The translations under genes and the position numbers were made by a program. DNA of 64,000 nucleotides from a bacterium. GTDB taxonomy: Bacteria; Hinthialibacterota; Hinthialibacteria; H5-UNCL2. Shown here in pieces: positions 9,128-18,221 of this stretch (positions within the stretch are counted from its first letter, which is position 1; the number at the start of each line of letters is the position of its first letter). The DNA is taken from the NCBI GenBank assembly GCA_015075175.1, contig JABTUV010000005.1, positions 295,820 to 359,819 of the forward strand, written 5' to 3'. The notes under the pieces are model-generated. The model was not told the DNA's origin and searched no databases. It was given only the letters and a program-made list of their open reading frames with translations.

Positions 9128-9988
9128 ATGCGAGCCATCGGGCGGGTCGTTGCGGTTTTGTGCGTGGGGTTGTGCGCTTGCGGGGAGAGGCCCGCGGAGC
9201 GGGCGGAGCGGCTGTACCAGTCGGCGCGTGCGGAGTGGTCGGCGGGGCGGGCGCGCGAGGCGACGGCCCTGGTTGAGCGGGCGGTCGCGGCGGATGGGGG
9301 CCACGCACCGGCGGGACTCTTGCTGTCCGAACTCTTGATTCGCGCGGGGCGCTTGGTGGAAGGTGAAGCGGCGGCGGAGCGGGTACTGTCCGTGAGTGCG
9401 GAGTGCGCGGAAGCGCACTATCTGGTGGGGCAGGCGCGCGAGGCGCAGGCGCGGGCGGAGGAGGCGCGGGCGGCCTATCGGCGCGCGCTGCAGTACGCGC
9501 CCGACTCGGCGCAGGCGGCTCTGGCGCTGGCGCGGGTGTGCCGGCAACTTGGCCAGTCCGACGAGGCCATTGAAGCGTGGCGGCGCGTGATCGCCGCGCG
9601 TCCATCCGACGCCACGGCGCATTGGCATCTCGCCCTGCTCTACGACCAACTGGGACGCGACGAGGCCGCGCTGCAAACCTATCAGCGCGCGGTCGAATTG
9701 GCGCCCGATTCTCCAGAGGCGCACTACGGCTTGGGCAAGGTCTACTACCGCCTGAGTCGGTTTTCTGAGGCCATCCTGTCCCTTAAGCGCGCGGTGGAAT
9801 GCCGGCCCGACTTCGCAGAGGCGCGCTACGGGCTGGCCCTGGTCCAGCTGGCGACGGGCGACCGCGCGTCGGCGTTGGCGGAGTATCTCAAGCTGAGAGA
9901 GTACGACTCGCAACTGGCGGAAGAGCTTTACGCCTTCTACCGCGAGGGCCGGCACGTACTTCCGCGGTCGCTTCCCACCGAGCCGTAA
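9128..9988 (+). CDS. TPR-repeat lipoprotein
   Basis: A 286-residue protein with a lipoprotein signal (VLCVGLCAC) and about six tetratricopeptide repeats from residue 30 to the end, for example EAHYGLGKVYYRLSRFSEAILSLKRAVECRPD. TPR lipoproteins usually act as protein-binding scaffolds at the membrane or in the periplasm; no partner is indicated. No Shine-Dalgarno sequence precedes the ATG, and the promoter -10 box sits six bases upstream. Confidence 0.8.
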   Translation: MRAIGRVVAVLCVGLCACGERPAERAERLYQSARAEWSAGRAREATALVERAVAADGGHAPAGLLLSELLIRAGRLVEGEAAAERVLSVSAECAEAHYLVGQAREAQARAEEARAAYRRALQYAPDSAQAALALARVCRQLGQSDEAIEAWRRVIAARPSDATAHWHLALLYDQLGRDEAALQTYQRAVELAPDSPEAHYGLGKVYYRLSRFSEAILSLKRAVECRPDFAEARYGLALVQLATGDRASALAEYLKLREYDSQLAEELYAFYREGRHVLPRSLPTEP

Positions 9989-10004
9989 TGCGCTCGAAGG
10001 CGAG

Positions 10005-10110
10005 GTTGTAGCGGTGCGGGCGTCCTCTCAATACGCCGGAGTACCGGCTACTCGAGGACTCGGGTTCCGCTTTCCCGCGAGCACTTTTTGAGAAACGGCG
10101 CCAGGTTGGC
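10005..10110 (+). repeat. Hairpin element copy 4 (core 10022-10059)
   Basis: The core matches the consensus with GCCGG/CCGGC. TCGA has changed to TCAA in the left arm. The flanks GGTTGTAGCGG and CACTTTTTGAGAAACGGC match the ends of the CTAG-bounded subfamily. It lies just after the TPR gene. Confidence 0.8.
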
Positions 10111-10124
10111 GCTCCGCGATGGCT

Positions 10125-10153
10125 TGACGCACTCCAGATCGGGTCATAAGCTC
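10125..10153 (+). promoter_or_regulatory. Sigma-70-like promoter for the ThuA gene
   Basis: TTGACG at 10125-10130 and TAAGCT at 10148-10153 have a 17-base spacer. The leader is about 35 bases and contains a GGAGG ribosome-binding site. Confidence 0.5.
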
Positions 10154-10194
10154 CACCGGATGCGCGCAGAAATCGTTTCTCGGAGGTCACGGCC

Positions 10195-10917
10195 ATGATC
10201 CGTCTTCTTGCTCTCGCTCTCATCGGGACGCTGGTCGCCGGCGGTTGGGCCGCCGAGCCGGCCGGCGGGAAGATTCTCGTGTTCTCGAAGACCGCCGGCT
10301 TCCGGCACGACTCTATCCCCGTGGGGGTGGAAGCGATCAAGCGGCTGGCGGAGGCGCACGGCTGGCAGGTGGAGGCGACGGAGGATGGCGGCGCTTTCAC
10401 GGACGGGCGGCTGGAGGGCGTGTCCGTGGTGGTGTTCTTGAACACCACCGGGGACGTGCTCGACGCGACCGGCGAGGCGGCGTTTGAGCGTTACCTCCGC
10501 AGGGGCGGCGGATACGTGGGAGTTCATGCCGCCAACGATACGGAGTACGACTGGCCGTGGTACGGCAAGCTGGTGGGGGCGTACTTCAAGTCGCATCCGG
10601 CTATCCAGGACGCCAGCATAGTCGTGTTGGACCGGAATCATGCGGCCACGCGGGCCTGGCCGGAGCGGTTCACGCACCGCGACGAGTGGTACAACTTCCG
10701 CGCCAACCCGGTGGGCGTGCGGGTGCTTGCGCGGGTCGACGAGACGACCTACAAGGGCGGCACGCACGACAACGACCATCCCATCGCGTGGTGTCATGAG
10801 TACGACGGGGGCCGGGCGTTTTACACGGGGTTGGGGCATACGAAGGAGTGCTTTGCGGATGAGAGGTTTCTCCTGCATTTGTGGGGCGGGATGGCGTGGG
10901 CGGCGGGGCGGGAGTGA
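10195..10917 (+). CDS. Secreted ThuA-domain protein
   Basis: A 240-residue protein with a Sec signal peptide (MIRLLALALIGTLVAGGWAA) followed by a ThuA domain: ILVFSKTAGFRHDSI, then RGGGYVGVHAANDTEYDWPWYGKLVG and GRAFYTGLGHT. ThuA is a glutamine-amidotransferase-like fold tied to trehalose/sugar utilisation, with no proven reaction. Exported single-domain ThuA proteins are common in glycan-degrading environmental bacteria. GGAGG precedes the ATG by about 9 bases. A strong promoter lies just upstream, and the convergent cheY gene follows. Confidence 0.85.
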   Translation: MIRLLALALIGTLVAGGWAAEPAGGKILVFSKTAGFRHDSIPVGVEAIKRLAEAHGWQVEATEDGGAFTDGRLEGVSVVVFLNTTGDVLDATGEAAFERYLRRGGGYVGVHAANDTEYDWPWYGKLVGAYFKSHPAIQDASIVVLDRNHAATRAWPERFTHRDEWYNFRANPVGVRVLARVDETTYKGGTHDNDHPIAWCHEYDGGRAFYTGLGHTKECFADERFLLHLWGGMAWAAGRE

Positions 10918-10955
10918 TTATCCCCCCGACCCCGCGTTGTTAAGGTGGGGGATGG
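10918..10955. terminator. Hairpin between convergent genes
   Basis: ATCCCCC at 10920-10926 can pair with GGGGGAT at 10947-10953 just after the ThuA stop, overlapping the end of cheY. It could end both transcripts but has no U-tract. The CCCC...GGGG family recurs at 28.0, 38.7 and 53.5 kb. Confidence 0.35.
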
Positions 10956-11320
10956 GGAGCGCCGAGGGCGCGGGAGACGGCCTCGAGGACGCGGTCGGGC
11001 TGGAAGGGCTTGACGACGAAATCGACGGCGCCGCGCCGGATGGCTTCGACGACCATGGAGTGCTGCCCCAGGGCGCTGCACATGATGACGATGGCGTCCG
11101 GGTCCAGGTCACGAATGGCGGAAAGCGCGGCCAGACCGTCCATCTCGGGCATGGTGATATCCATGGTGGTGAAATCGGGGCGCAGGCGGCGATACTCTTC
11201 GACGGCCTGGCGGCCGTTGACGGCTTCGCCGACAACCTGGTACCCGTTTTCGGTCAGAATGCCTCGTAACATGGCGCGCATGAAACCGGCATCATCGACA
11301 ATCAGGGCAGTCTTGGGCAT
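10940..11320 (-). CDS. CheY-like single-domain response regulator
   Basis: A 126-residue receiver domain with no output domain. The acidic pocket is D9-D10, the phosphoacceptor is D54 (TTMDITMPEMDG), the switch residue is in MCSALGQ, and the conserved lysine is in FVVKPFQ. Such proteins shuttle phosphate to motors or other partners. No kinase or chemotaxis gene is nearby. The TAA stop lies in the hairpin shared with ThuA. A weak AAAGAT box lies six bases before the ATG. Confidence 0.85.
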   Translation of the reverse strand: MPKTALIVDDAGFMRAMLRGILTENGYQVVGEAVNGRQAVEEYRRLRPDFTTMDITMPEMDGLAALSAIRDLDPDAIVIMCSALGQHSMVVEAIRRGAVDFVVKPFQPDRVLEAVSRALGAPHPPP

Positions 11321-11398
11321 GAGAGCATCTTTCGCGGTCGGGATCGTGCGGCAAGTCTATGGACGGCGCGGCGGGCTGTCAAGGCGGGGAGAAGCGGC

Positions 11399-12520
11399 GT
11401 GAGGATACTGTATCGGTCGGAGATGTATCCACCGTCGGTCGGCGGGATGCCGAGCTACGTTGCGTCGGTAGCGCGGGGACTGGCGGGGCGGGGGCACGAG
11501 GTGACGGTGCTGACGCCGCGGCAGGACCGGCGGAGTCCGCGCCGCCAGGCGTCCGGGGGACTGGTCATCGAGTACACGCCGGGTTTCGGTGAGAGTCCCG
11601 CGGGACTGGTTGCCGGGGTGATGGCGGCGCTGCCGCGGGCGCTGACGGCGGCGCGGGGGATGGACATCCTGCACACGCATGCGGTCTTGGCGGCGCCGCC
11701 GCTGCTCCTCGCCTCGCGGGTGCATCGGCGGCCGCACGTGATTACCGTGCACACGGCGCGCATTCTGCGGCTGGCGCGCACGCTCTGGGCGCGCCCCATG
11801 CTGCGCTACTTTCTCTCCTCGGCGCGGCACGTCTTCGTGGTCAGCCGGGAATTGGAGGCGGCGGTGCGCGAGCTGGTTCCGCGGCAAAGCCTCAGCCTCC
11901 TGTCGCCGGGGGTGGACACGAGGCTGTTTGCGCCGACGGCACGACCGGCGCGGGAAGTACCGCTGCTTTTGTGCCCGCGGCGGCTGGTGCGACGCAACGG
12001 CGTCATCTTTCTACTGAAGGCGATGCCGCGGATTCTGGCGCAGCGGCGGGTGGAGCTGGAGATCTGCGGGGGCGGGCCGGAACGCGAGCGGCTGGAGCGC
12101 GAGGCGCGGCGGTTGGAGCTGGGTGGGGCGGTGCGCTTCTCGGGGGTGCGCGCGCCCGAGGAGATGCCGCGCGTGATCGCCTCCGCCGACCTCGTGGTGA
12201 TTCCGTCGCTGATCGAGACGACCAGCGCGGCGGCGCTGGAGGCGATGGCTTCCGGCGTCCCCGTCGCCGCCAGTCGCGTGGGCGCCCTGCCCGACATCGT
12301 CTCACCGGAAACCGGCATCCTGTTTGATCCCGGTAATCCCGACGACCTGGCGGAGAAGGTGCTGGAGCTGCTGGCCGCGCCGGATCTCCCCGAGCGGGGT
12401 CGCCTGGCCCGGCGCCGCGTCGAGGAACGGTGGAACCTGGATGGGTTGCTGGATGCGCATCTGGAGGTGTACCAGCGCGTGGTGGGAGGAAGCCACGCTA
12501 CCGGTTCGCCTCGCGGGTAG
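11399..12520 (+). CDS. Glycosyltransferase family 4 (GT-B)
   Basis: A 373-residue retaining glycosyltransferase for a surface or secreted glycan; donor and acceptor are unknown. The N-terminal acceptor domain begins MRILYRSEMYPPSVGGMPSY. The C-terminal donor-binding region (ICGGGPERERLE, then IPSLIETTSAAALEAMASG) carries the E-X7-E motif. The start is a GTG with weak GGGGAGAAG upstream. The end overlaps the convergent SGNH gene by 23 bases. Confidence 0.85.
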   Translation: MRILYRSEMYPPSVGGMPSYVASVARGLAGRGHEVTVLTPRQDRRSPRRQASGGLVIEYTPGFGESPAGLVAGVMAALPRALTAARGMDILHTHAVLAAPPLLLASRVHRRPHVITVHTARILRLARTLWARPMLRYFLSSARHVFVVSRELEAAVRELVPRQSLSLLSPGVDTRLFAPTARPAREVPLLLCPRRLVRRNGVIFLLKAMPRILAQRRVELEICGGGPERERLEREARRLELGGAVRFSGVRAPEEMPRVIASADLVVIPSLIETTSAAALEAMASGVPVAASRVGALPDIVSPETGILFDPGNPDDLAEKVLELLAAPDLPERGRLARRRVEERWNLDGLLDAHLEVYQRVVGGSHATGSPRG

Positions 12521-13598
12521 GGGGAGGGGTGGGTGGAAGCCACCCGAGTTCGTGGATGGCGGCGAACACCGCCTCGGCGATCAGGCGGTAGCCCTGTGGG
12601 TTGGGATGGACTTTGTCCCATGCGGGATAGGCATAGAGCGCGGCGGGGTCGGGAGCTCCGGCGAAGAGATGGTAGGCGTCCACGGTGGGCACGCCGCGCG
12701 GCTCGCACAGGCGTCGCAGGAGGGCGTTGACTTCGGGGATGCGGTGCTCGGGCAGGAGATTGGGCGGCAGGATGACGATCAGCCGGGCGCCCAGCGCGCC
12801 TTGCGCGAAATCCAGGATGGCGGAGAAGTTCTCCTCGCTGTCGGCCAGCGGGACGCGCGTGACCGGATCGGGGGCGAAGGGAGAGACGTGCACGGGCGGC
12901 CCGGACTTGGCGGCGGGCAGGAAGGCGCGCAGGGTGGTGAAGAGCTTGCTCTGTTCGAGCCGTCCCTGGCGGCGCAACTCGCCGCGATAGTGCAAGAGAA
13001 TCTCGCGATCGGAGAACTTGACGCGGGGCAGCACGTCGTTGTTGCCGGAATAGAGAATGACCAGGTGGGGCCGGTACATGGGGCCGTGTTTTTGCAGGGT
13101 GATCAGCGCCTGCTGCGAGGAGTAGCCGGGCACGCCCAGGTTCAGGACGTGGAAGCGGCGGTCGGGGTGGGCCTCCGCCAGCATGGAGGCCAGCTGCTCG
13201 GGGATGTTCCGGCCTTCTTCGGTGAAGACGCCGAAGGCGCAGGAGTCGCCGACCATCATCATACGATAGGCGCCCTGGGCGGCGGGGTCGGGCCAGTCGG
13301 CGCCGCGCAGGCCCAGGTTATTGATGCGGACGGTGTAGCGGCTGCCGTCCGGCCGCTCGCCGTGCAGGGCCACGTTGGGCCGAAAGCACCAGAAGAGGTC
13401 CGGGTCGAGGCGATAGAGGAACTCGTCCTTCCACTCGGGGTTGATGAACTCGACCAGCAGCGGCGAAGAGGGCGGCTGGTAGGGCAGGAGGTTGAGGAGG
13501 ACTTCGACCATGAAGAGGAGCAGCACCCCGCCGCCGGCGCAGTAGACGGCGTACTGGAGGGGGGCCTTGAGTCGGGTGCGGCGGAGCGGTGGTTTCAT
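12498..13598 (-). CDS. Membrane-anchored SGNH/GDSL hydrolase
   Basis: A 366-residue protein with one N-terminal membrane helix (about residues 15-38) and an extracytoplasmic SGNH esterase domain. Block I is VGDSCAFG (about 117), block III is SGNNDVLP, and block V is DKVHPNPQGY with the catalytic Asp-His pair. Such anchored enzymes often remove or add acyl groups on surface polysaccharides, which fits the neighbouring glycosyltransferase. I chose the ATG at 13598, where the hydrophobic leader starts; the frame is open further upstream into the next gene. Confidence 0.8.
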   Translation of the reverse strand: MKPPLRRTRLKAPLQYAVYCAGGGVLLLFMVEVLLNLLPYQPPSSPLLVEFINPEWKDEFLYRLDPDLFWCFRPNVALHGERPDGSRYTVRINNLGLRGADWPDPAAQGAYRMMMVGDSCAFGVFTEEGRNIPEQLASMLAEAHPDRRFHVLNLGVPGYSSQQALITLQKHGPMYRPHLVILYSGNNDVLPRVKFSDREILLHYRGELRRQGRLEQSKLFTTLRAFLPAAKSGPPVHVSPFAPDPVTRVPLADSEENFSAILDFAQGALGARLIVILPPNLLPEHRIPEVNALLRRLCEPRGVPTVDAYHLFAGAPDPAALYAYPAWDKVHPNPQGYRLIAEAVFAAIHELGWLPPTPPPTREANR

Positions 13599-13624
13599 CC
13601 TCAATCCACGCGGGTGCGGTCCGG

Positions 13625-13948
13625 TCAAGCGGCGATGACGACGCCTTCGCGGCGGGCGATCTCCAGGAGCGGCCGACTCTGGTCGTGCTCCCATTCGTCT
13701 TCTCCGCGGGCGACGGGTTCGATGCGTATATCGGCATGGGCGCGCGCGCCCCAGAGGTCCTCGATCATGCTGTACGTTTTCCCGCGGGCGAACTCGGGCG
13801 CGATGACGATTACGTCGATATCGCTCCACGGGCCTGCCTCCCCGCGCGCGAATGATCCATAGAGGACCGCCCGGCGCGCATGGATGCCGTAACGCGGCAG
13901 CACCCCCAGGTAGCGGCGCACTTCCTTTAAAATTGTCGGGTCAACCAC
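13625..13948 (-). CDS. Minimal nucleotidyltransferase (MNT-like)
   Basis: A 107-residue nucleotidyltransferase-fold protein with the core GSFARGEAGPWSDIDVIV, i.e. GS plus paired catalytic aspartates. Relatives act as MNT antitoxins with HEPN partners, but no HEPN gene is adjacent. The GTG at 13948 is chosen because GGAGA lies about 8 bases upstream and the longer frame runs through a repeat. It could be a solitary antitoxin or an unrelated nucleotide-transfer enzyme. Confidence 0.7.
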   Translation of the reverse strand: MVDPTILKEVRRYLGVLPRYGIHARRAVLYGSFARGEAGPWSDIDVIVIAPEFARGKTYSMIEDLWGARAHADIRIEPVARGEDEWEHDQSRPLLEIARREGVVIAA

Positions 13949-14289
13949 TCGCGCATCTCCACAAAATGATGCTACCCCGAATTGGAACGAGCCGCAACCT
14001 CCCATCACGGCTGGGGTGCAGGCGCAAGGAATCCACGGATCCAAACCGCGCGACATTGTATCAGGCGGTCGTCGCGGTTCCGGTGGAGTTGATGCGTCAT
14101 TTCGACCGAAGCTCCCTGTCATTTCGACCGAAGGGAGAAATCCTCCCCCCGTTACCGTGGGTCGAGTGCGAGGCAGAAGATTTCTCCCTTCGGTCGAAAT
14201 GACAGCAAGGCCGCGAAGTGTAGGAAACTGCATCTGCGCCCCGGCGCGAAGGGGCCCGCATTTCCACCTATGTCGTGTAGCGGGAACTC
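13949..14289. repeat. Gap with TCATTTCGACCGAAGG repeats
   Basis: Several copies of a TCATTTCGACCGAAG unit, direct and inverted, lie at 14096-14205. The two ends (TTTCGACCGAAGGGAGAAAT and its complement) can form a long stem. The family recurs at 24.5, 37.2 and 49.5 kb. No gene is seen. Confidence 0.75.
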
Positions 14290-15630
14290 CTACCATCCTT
14301 CCCCCGCCATCCAGCGTTTTTTCGCGCGAAACTCGACTACCAGGGGCGTGCCCGCAAATCCGAACGTCTCGTACAACTGGTTGGTGATGTAGCGCTGATA
14401 GGAGAAGTGGATCGCTTCGGGGTGGTTGCTGAAGAGCACGAACTTGGGGGGGGCGACGGCGACCTGGGTAGCGTAATAGATGCGCGGGCGGCGCCCGCGT
14501 CGGGCGGCGGGCGGATGATGCGTGACCACCCGCTCGATCAGGCGGTTCAACTCGCCCGTGGTCACGCGCTTCCGGTGCGAGGCGTGCACCGCCAGAATAT
14601 GCTCCAGGAGCGCGTGCACGCGCAGGCCGGTCAGCGCCGAGAGCGTCACGATGGGCGCATAGTGAAGATACGGCATGTCCTCGCGCAGTTTTTTGGCGAA
14701 CCGGCCCGAGGTTTCCGTGTCTTTCTCAATGGCGTCCCACTTGTTGACGATGAGAATGGCCGCGCAGCCGGCGTCGTGGGCGACGGAGAAGACGTGGGCG
14801 TCGGTTTCGGTGGGACCCTCGAGCGCGTCCATCATCAAGAGGGCGACGTCGCTCTCTTTGATGGCTTGGGTGGCGCGCAGGACGCTCCACTTCTCGACCC
14901 CCTCTTGTTTTCCCCGGCGGCGGATGCCGGCGGTGTCCACGAAGCGGATGCGCTGATCCATGTAGGTCAGAACGCCGTCGACGGGATCGCGGGTGGTGCC
15001 CGCCTCGGGGGCGACCAGGCTGCGGTCGGCGCCCAGCAGGCGATTGAGCAGCGTGGACTTTCCCACGTTGGGACGGCCCACGATGGAGACGGCGATTTCG
15101 CCCTCGGGCAGCTCCTCTTTCCAATCGGAGGCGTCGGGTAGTTGCTCGAGGATGGCGTCCAGGAGGTCGCCGCTGCCGGTGCCGTGCAGGGCGGAGACGG
15201 GCAGCATCGGCTCCAGCGCCAAGGGATAGAAGTCGTAGAGCAGCTCCTCCTGTTTGAGATTGTCGATCTTGTTGACGGCGACGACGACCGGCCGGGCCAG
15301 TTTGCGCAGCATGAGGGCGATTTTTTCGTCTTCCGGCATGAGACCGGCGCGGGCGTCCACCACGAACAGCACGAGGTCGGCTTCCGACAGCGCCGTCTCG
15401 ACGTTCTTGGCGATGCGGGAGAACATGTCGTCGGGCTCAAGCACGCTGTAGCCGCCGGTGTCGATGACGGTGAGGACGATGCCGCCCCACTCGCAGCGGC
15501 CGTAGATGCGGTCGCGGGTGATGCCGGGGCGGTCGTCGACGATGGCGCGGCGCTCGCCCACGAGACGATTGAAGAGGGTGGACTTGCCCACGTTGGGCCG
15601 ACCGACGATGGCGATGCGCGGCGATTTCAT
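14290..15630 (-). CDS. der: Ribosome assembly GTPase Der (EngA)
   Basis: An essential double-GTPase for 50S subunit maturation, 446 residues, full length. Domain 1 has GRPNVGKST (about residue 10), DTGG and NKID; domain 2 has GRPNVGKST (about 185), DTAGIRRRGK and NKWD; a KH-like domain closes the protein. The start at 15630 begins MKSPRIAIVGRPN directly at the G1 motif. A possible -10 box (TAACCT) lies only nine bases before the ATG, so the leader may be almost absent. Confidence 0.97.
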   Translation of the reverse strand: MKSPRIAIVGRPNVGKSTLFNRLVGERRAIVDDRPGITRDRIYGRCEWGGIVLTVIDTGGYSVLEPDDMFSRIAKNVETALSEADLVLFVVDARAGLMPEDEKIALMLRKLARPVVVAVNKIDNLKQEELLYDFYPLALEPMLPVSALHGTGSGDLLDAILEQLPDASDWKEELPEGEIAVSIVGRPNVGKSTLLNRLLGADRSLVAPEAGTTRDPVDGVLTYMDQRIRFVDTAGIRRRGKQEGVEKWSVLRATQAIKESDVALLMMDALEGPTETDAHVFSVAHDAGCAAILIVNKWDAIEKDTETSGRFAKKLREDMPYLHYAPIVTLSALTGLRVHALLEHILAVHASHRKRVTTGELNRLIERVVTHHPPAARRGRRPRIYYATQVAVAPPKFVLFSNHPEAIHFSYQRYITNQLYETFGFAGTPLVVEFRAKKRWMAGEGW

Positions 15631-15694
15631 GGCGGGGACAGGTTAGACAGGGGCGGGGGGAGGGTAAAGCGGGGAAAGATAGGGGGGACGGGAT

Positions 15695-15846
15695 GGAGAT
15701 TTTTTGACGGGATAACAGGATTGACGGGATGGGGAGCGTAGGGTGCGCACTGCGCACCGGCGGTAGCAAGCTGCCGCAGTCCCTATCAGCTCTCGTAGGG
15801 TGCGCACCGCGCACCGGCGGCAGCAAGCTGCCTCAGTCCATATCAG
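15695..15846. repeat. Repeat-filled gap: TGACGGGAT tract and two GGTGCGCAC repeats
   Basis: Positions 15695-15735 hold TTGACGGGATAACAGGATTGACGGG-type units. Positions 15738-15789 and 15795-15846 are two near-identical 52-base repeats (GTAGGGTGCGCAC...GCAGCAAGCTGCC...TATCAG). The second ends on the stop codon of the radical SAM gene. Confidence 0.75.
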
Positions 15847-16868
15847 ACGATGTTCATCTGGCAGTTCTTGCAGATTTCGATGCGGTGGTATTGCCCGGCC
15901 ACGTGCCAGTCGCGCAGCATCTGGTACTGGCGGCTGGTCCAGATTTCCTCCAGGCTGGATTGCAGGGCGTTGCCCATGGCGTGCCGGCCCTCATAGTCGC
16001 CGCAGCAGAGCGTGATCTTGCCATTCCACCAGATGAACATGCGCTGCCAGAGCTGCGCGCAGGCGAAGCGCGTGCGCGTGTTGGGCGTCAACTTGCGGCC
16101 CGCGACCGTGTCGTAACCCTGCGGATTGTGATAATCGACGAACGTCACCAGCTCCACGATGGGCTTCCAGTACTCGATGAACTGTTCGACTTCATGCGCG
16201 TTGTCGGACATCTTGACCATCGAGACGCGGGTGATGGGAAAGCGCTTGCCGAGTTCCTGCTTGATCTCGCAGAAGCGCCTGATGCGCGCGACCACGTCGT
16301 CGAGCGTGGCCGGATAGCGCAGCTTGTGGTAGAGCTCGGGGTCAATGGCGTCGAAGGAGAAGATGATCTTGTCCAGGCCGGCCAAAATGATGTCGCGCGA
16401 CAGCTGGTCGGTGAGGAGCGTGCCGTTGGTGTTAAACATCACCTCGACGATGCCCTTCTCTTTCGCGTAGCGGATCATCTCGCACAGTTGCGGATGCATG
16501 AGGGGCTCGCCCATGTAGTTGAACTTGACGCTGCACAGCCCCTTCTCCGCCCCTTCGTCGATGCACTTCTGGAAGAGTTCCCAGCTCATCAATCCCTGCC
16601 GGCCGAAGGTCCCCTTCTCCAAGGCCAGGGTGCGGTAGCAGTGGGGGCATTTCAGGTTGCAGGCGTTGGTGATCTCAAGATCGAGATGGATGGGAAAGCG
16701 CTCGACGCGATGTTCTTTGGGGTTCTCGTTCCAGCGACGGCGATACTCCCAGTACTCGGGGCCGTAGGCGTCTTCATAGGGCAGGCGTGGATTGTCGGGC
16801 GGTCGCACCTCGTGGTAGGTGGGATCGATGCTCATGGGAACGGGGTCGTGCTGGATGGCGGTCGCCAC
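15843..16868 (-). CDS. Radical SAM/SPASM protein
   Basis: A 341-residue radical SAM enzyme. The cluster motif CNLKCPHC (CxxxCxxC) is near residue 70, with a conserved FNYMGEPLMHP segment. The C-terminal SPASM-like region has cysteines in FACAQLWQR, LCCGDYEG and CKNCQM, which would bind auxiliary clusters. Close relatives occur in sugar and surface-glycan clusters, where substrates are often undefined. It follows neuB by 12 bases, with GGAGG before a GTG start, so the two are probably co-transcribed. The stop abuts a dispersed repeat. Confidence 0.85.
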   Translation of the reverse strand: MATAIQHDPVPMSIDPTYHEVRPPDNPRLPYEDAYGPEYWEYRRRWNENPKEHRVERFPIHLDLEITNACNLKCPHCYRTLALEKGTFGRQGLMSWELFQKCIDEGAEKGLCSVKFNYMGEPLMHPQLCEMIRYAKEKGIVEVMFNTNGTLLTDQLSRDIILAGLDKIIFSFDAIDPELYHKLRYPATLDDVVARIRRFCEIKQELGKRFPITRVSMVKMSDNAHEVEQFIEYWKPIVELVTFVDYHNPQGYDTVAGRKLTPNTRTRFACAQLWQRMFIWWNGKITLCCGDYEGRHAMGNALQSSLEEIWTSRQYQMLRDWHVAGQYHRIEICKNCQMNIV

Positions 16869-16880
16869 GGAGGCCTCCGG

Positions 16881-17936
16881 TTAAATCAGGTCTTCCCAGC
16901 GGACGGGCTGTCCGGGGGAGAGTGAGACGCGCAGCTTGCGTCCGAGCACTTCGGCGAGGGATTCCATGCCGATCGCGCCGGCCTGGCGGCGGAAGGCGAG
17001 GCGGTGCAGGGACAGCGCGTCCCCCGCATTTATCGGCAAATCTCCGGCAATCAGAAGCGATTTGCGTACCAGGCCCGCATTCTCCTCCTCGCAGGGTTGG
17101 CGCTCTTTGACGGGGCGGCCCAGGGCGGCCTCGACCGCGCGGATGTCCAGGACCATCTGTGCCAATTCCCTGGGTTCCAGCGAGGCGGCGTGGTCAGGAC
17201 CGGGCAGCGTTCTGTCCAGCGTGAAGTGCTTCTCGATCATGCACGCGCCCAGGGCGACGGCGGCGAGGGCGGCGACCGTGCCCAGCGTGTGGTCCGAGAA
17301 ACCCACCGGCACGCCGAAGGTGCGGGCCAGCAAGGGGATGGCGCGCAGGTTGCACTGCTCGATAGGCGCCGGATAGGCTGAGACGCAATGGAGCAAAACC
17401 ACTTCGCTGCATCCGCCTTCCCTCAACGCAGAAAGCGCCGTTTCAATCTCACCCAGGCTGGCCATGCCGGTCGAAAGGATGACGGGCTTGCCCAGCCCGG
17501 CCACGGCGGAGAGGAACGGCAGGTTGACGATCTCGCCGGAGGGAATCTTATAGGCGGGCAGGTCGAGTTCTGCCAGCAGCGCCAGGCTGTCTTCGTCGAA
17601 GGGCGTGGAGAGGAAGAGGATGCCTTTACCGGCGCCATAGTCGCGCAGTCGGCGATAGGCCGATGCGGGAAGTTCGAGACCTTTCAAGAGCTCGTATTGG
17701 CTTTTGGGAGCATCGGGACGCTCGGCCTGGTAGGGGGCGAGGGGCGCATCGGGCGCGGCGAGGCGGTCGGCGCGGAAGGTCTGGAACTTGACCGCATCCG
17801 CCCCCGCAGCCACGGCGGCATCCACCAGCTTGCGCGCCATCGCGAGGTCGCCGTTGTGGTTGACGCCGGCTTCGGCGATGATGAAGCAGGGATTGGGAGG
17901 GCCGATGCTACGGCCGCCGATGACCACGCTGTTCAC
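16881..17936 (-). CDS. neuB: Nonulosonic acid synthase, NeuB family
   Basis: A 351-residue sialic-acid-type synthase that condenses phosphoenolpyruvate with a six-carbon amino sugar. The TIM barrel shows IIAEAGVNHNGD, KFQTF, STPFDE and KIPSGE; a C-terminal antifreeze-like SAF domain follows from about residue 290. Sequence alone does not tell N-acetylneuraminate from legionaminate or pseudaminate. The GTG start overlaps the stop of the upstream 88-residue gene by four bases, so translation is coupled. A PseB/CapD-type dehydratase upstream favours a bacterial nonulosonate. Confidence 0.9.
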   Translation of the reverse strand: MNSVVIGGRSIGPPNPCFIIAEAGVNHNGDLAMARKLVDAAVAAGADAVKFQTFRADRLAAPDAPLAPYQAERPDAPKSQYELLKGLELPASAYRRLRDYGAGKGILFLSTPFDEDSLALLAELDLPAYKIPSGEIVNLPFLSAVAGLGKPVILSTGMASLGEIETALSALREGGCSEVVLLHCVSAYPAPIEQCNLRAIPLLARTFGVPVGFSDHTLGTVAALAAVALGACMIEKHFTLDRTLPGPDHAASLEPRELAQMVLDIRAVEAALGRPVKERQPCEEENAGLVRKSLLIAGDLPINAGDALSLHRLAFRRQAGAIGMESLAEVLGRKLRVSLSPGQPVRWEDLI

Positions 17937-18199
17937 GATGATCGCACGTCGTTGATATAGTCCCTGACAATCGTCTCTTGGCTTCTGCGGTAAGACGCGT
18001 CACGTGCCCGGATATCCGCGTCGGCCAGGTAATGCCAAATCTCGTGTGGGAAGTCCAAACTGCGGTATTTCTCACCCAACACGTGTTGGAGCTTGTCGGC
18101 CTGCACATACCATGCCTTAAGATCGGCCTTGGTGTTAAGCGGCAGGCTCAACAGACGCTCCAATTCATCGGCGAGAAATCGTGCATTTTCATCGGCCAT
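17933..18199 (-). CDS. Small uncharacterised protein coupled to neuB
   Basis: An 88-residue soluble, charged protein that I do not recognise. It is predicted mostly helical, with LSLPLNTKADLKAWYVQADK and FPHEIWHYLADADIRAR as its most distinctive parts, and has no signal or cysteines. The ATG at 18199 has GGAGAGGG about 9 bases upstream. Its TGA overlaps the neuB GTG, so it is almost certainly translated and may assist nonulosonate synthesis. Confidence 0.7.
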   Translation of the reverse strand: MADENARFLADELERLLSLPLNTKADLKAWYVQADKLQHVLGEKYRSLDFPHEIWHYLADADIRARDASYRRSQETIVRDYINDVRSS

Positions 18200-18221
18200 G
18201 TCGCGTCCCTCTCCGTCGCCC

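Noticed and set aside
13625-13948. MNT-HEPN toxin-antitoxin pair
   Set aside because: Only the nucleotidyltransferase is present; no HEPN-like gene with an Rx4-6H motif lies on either side.
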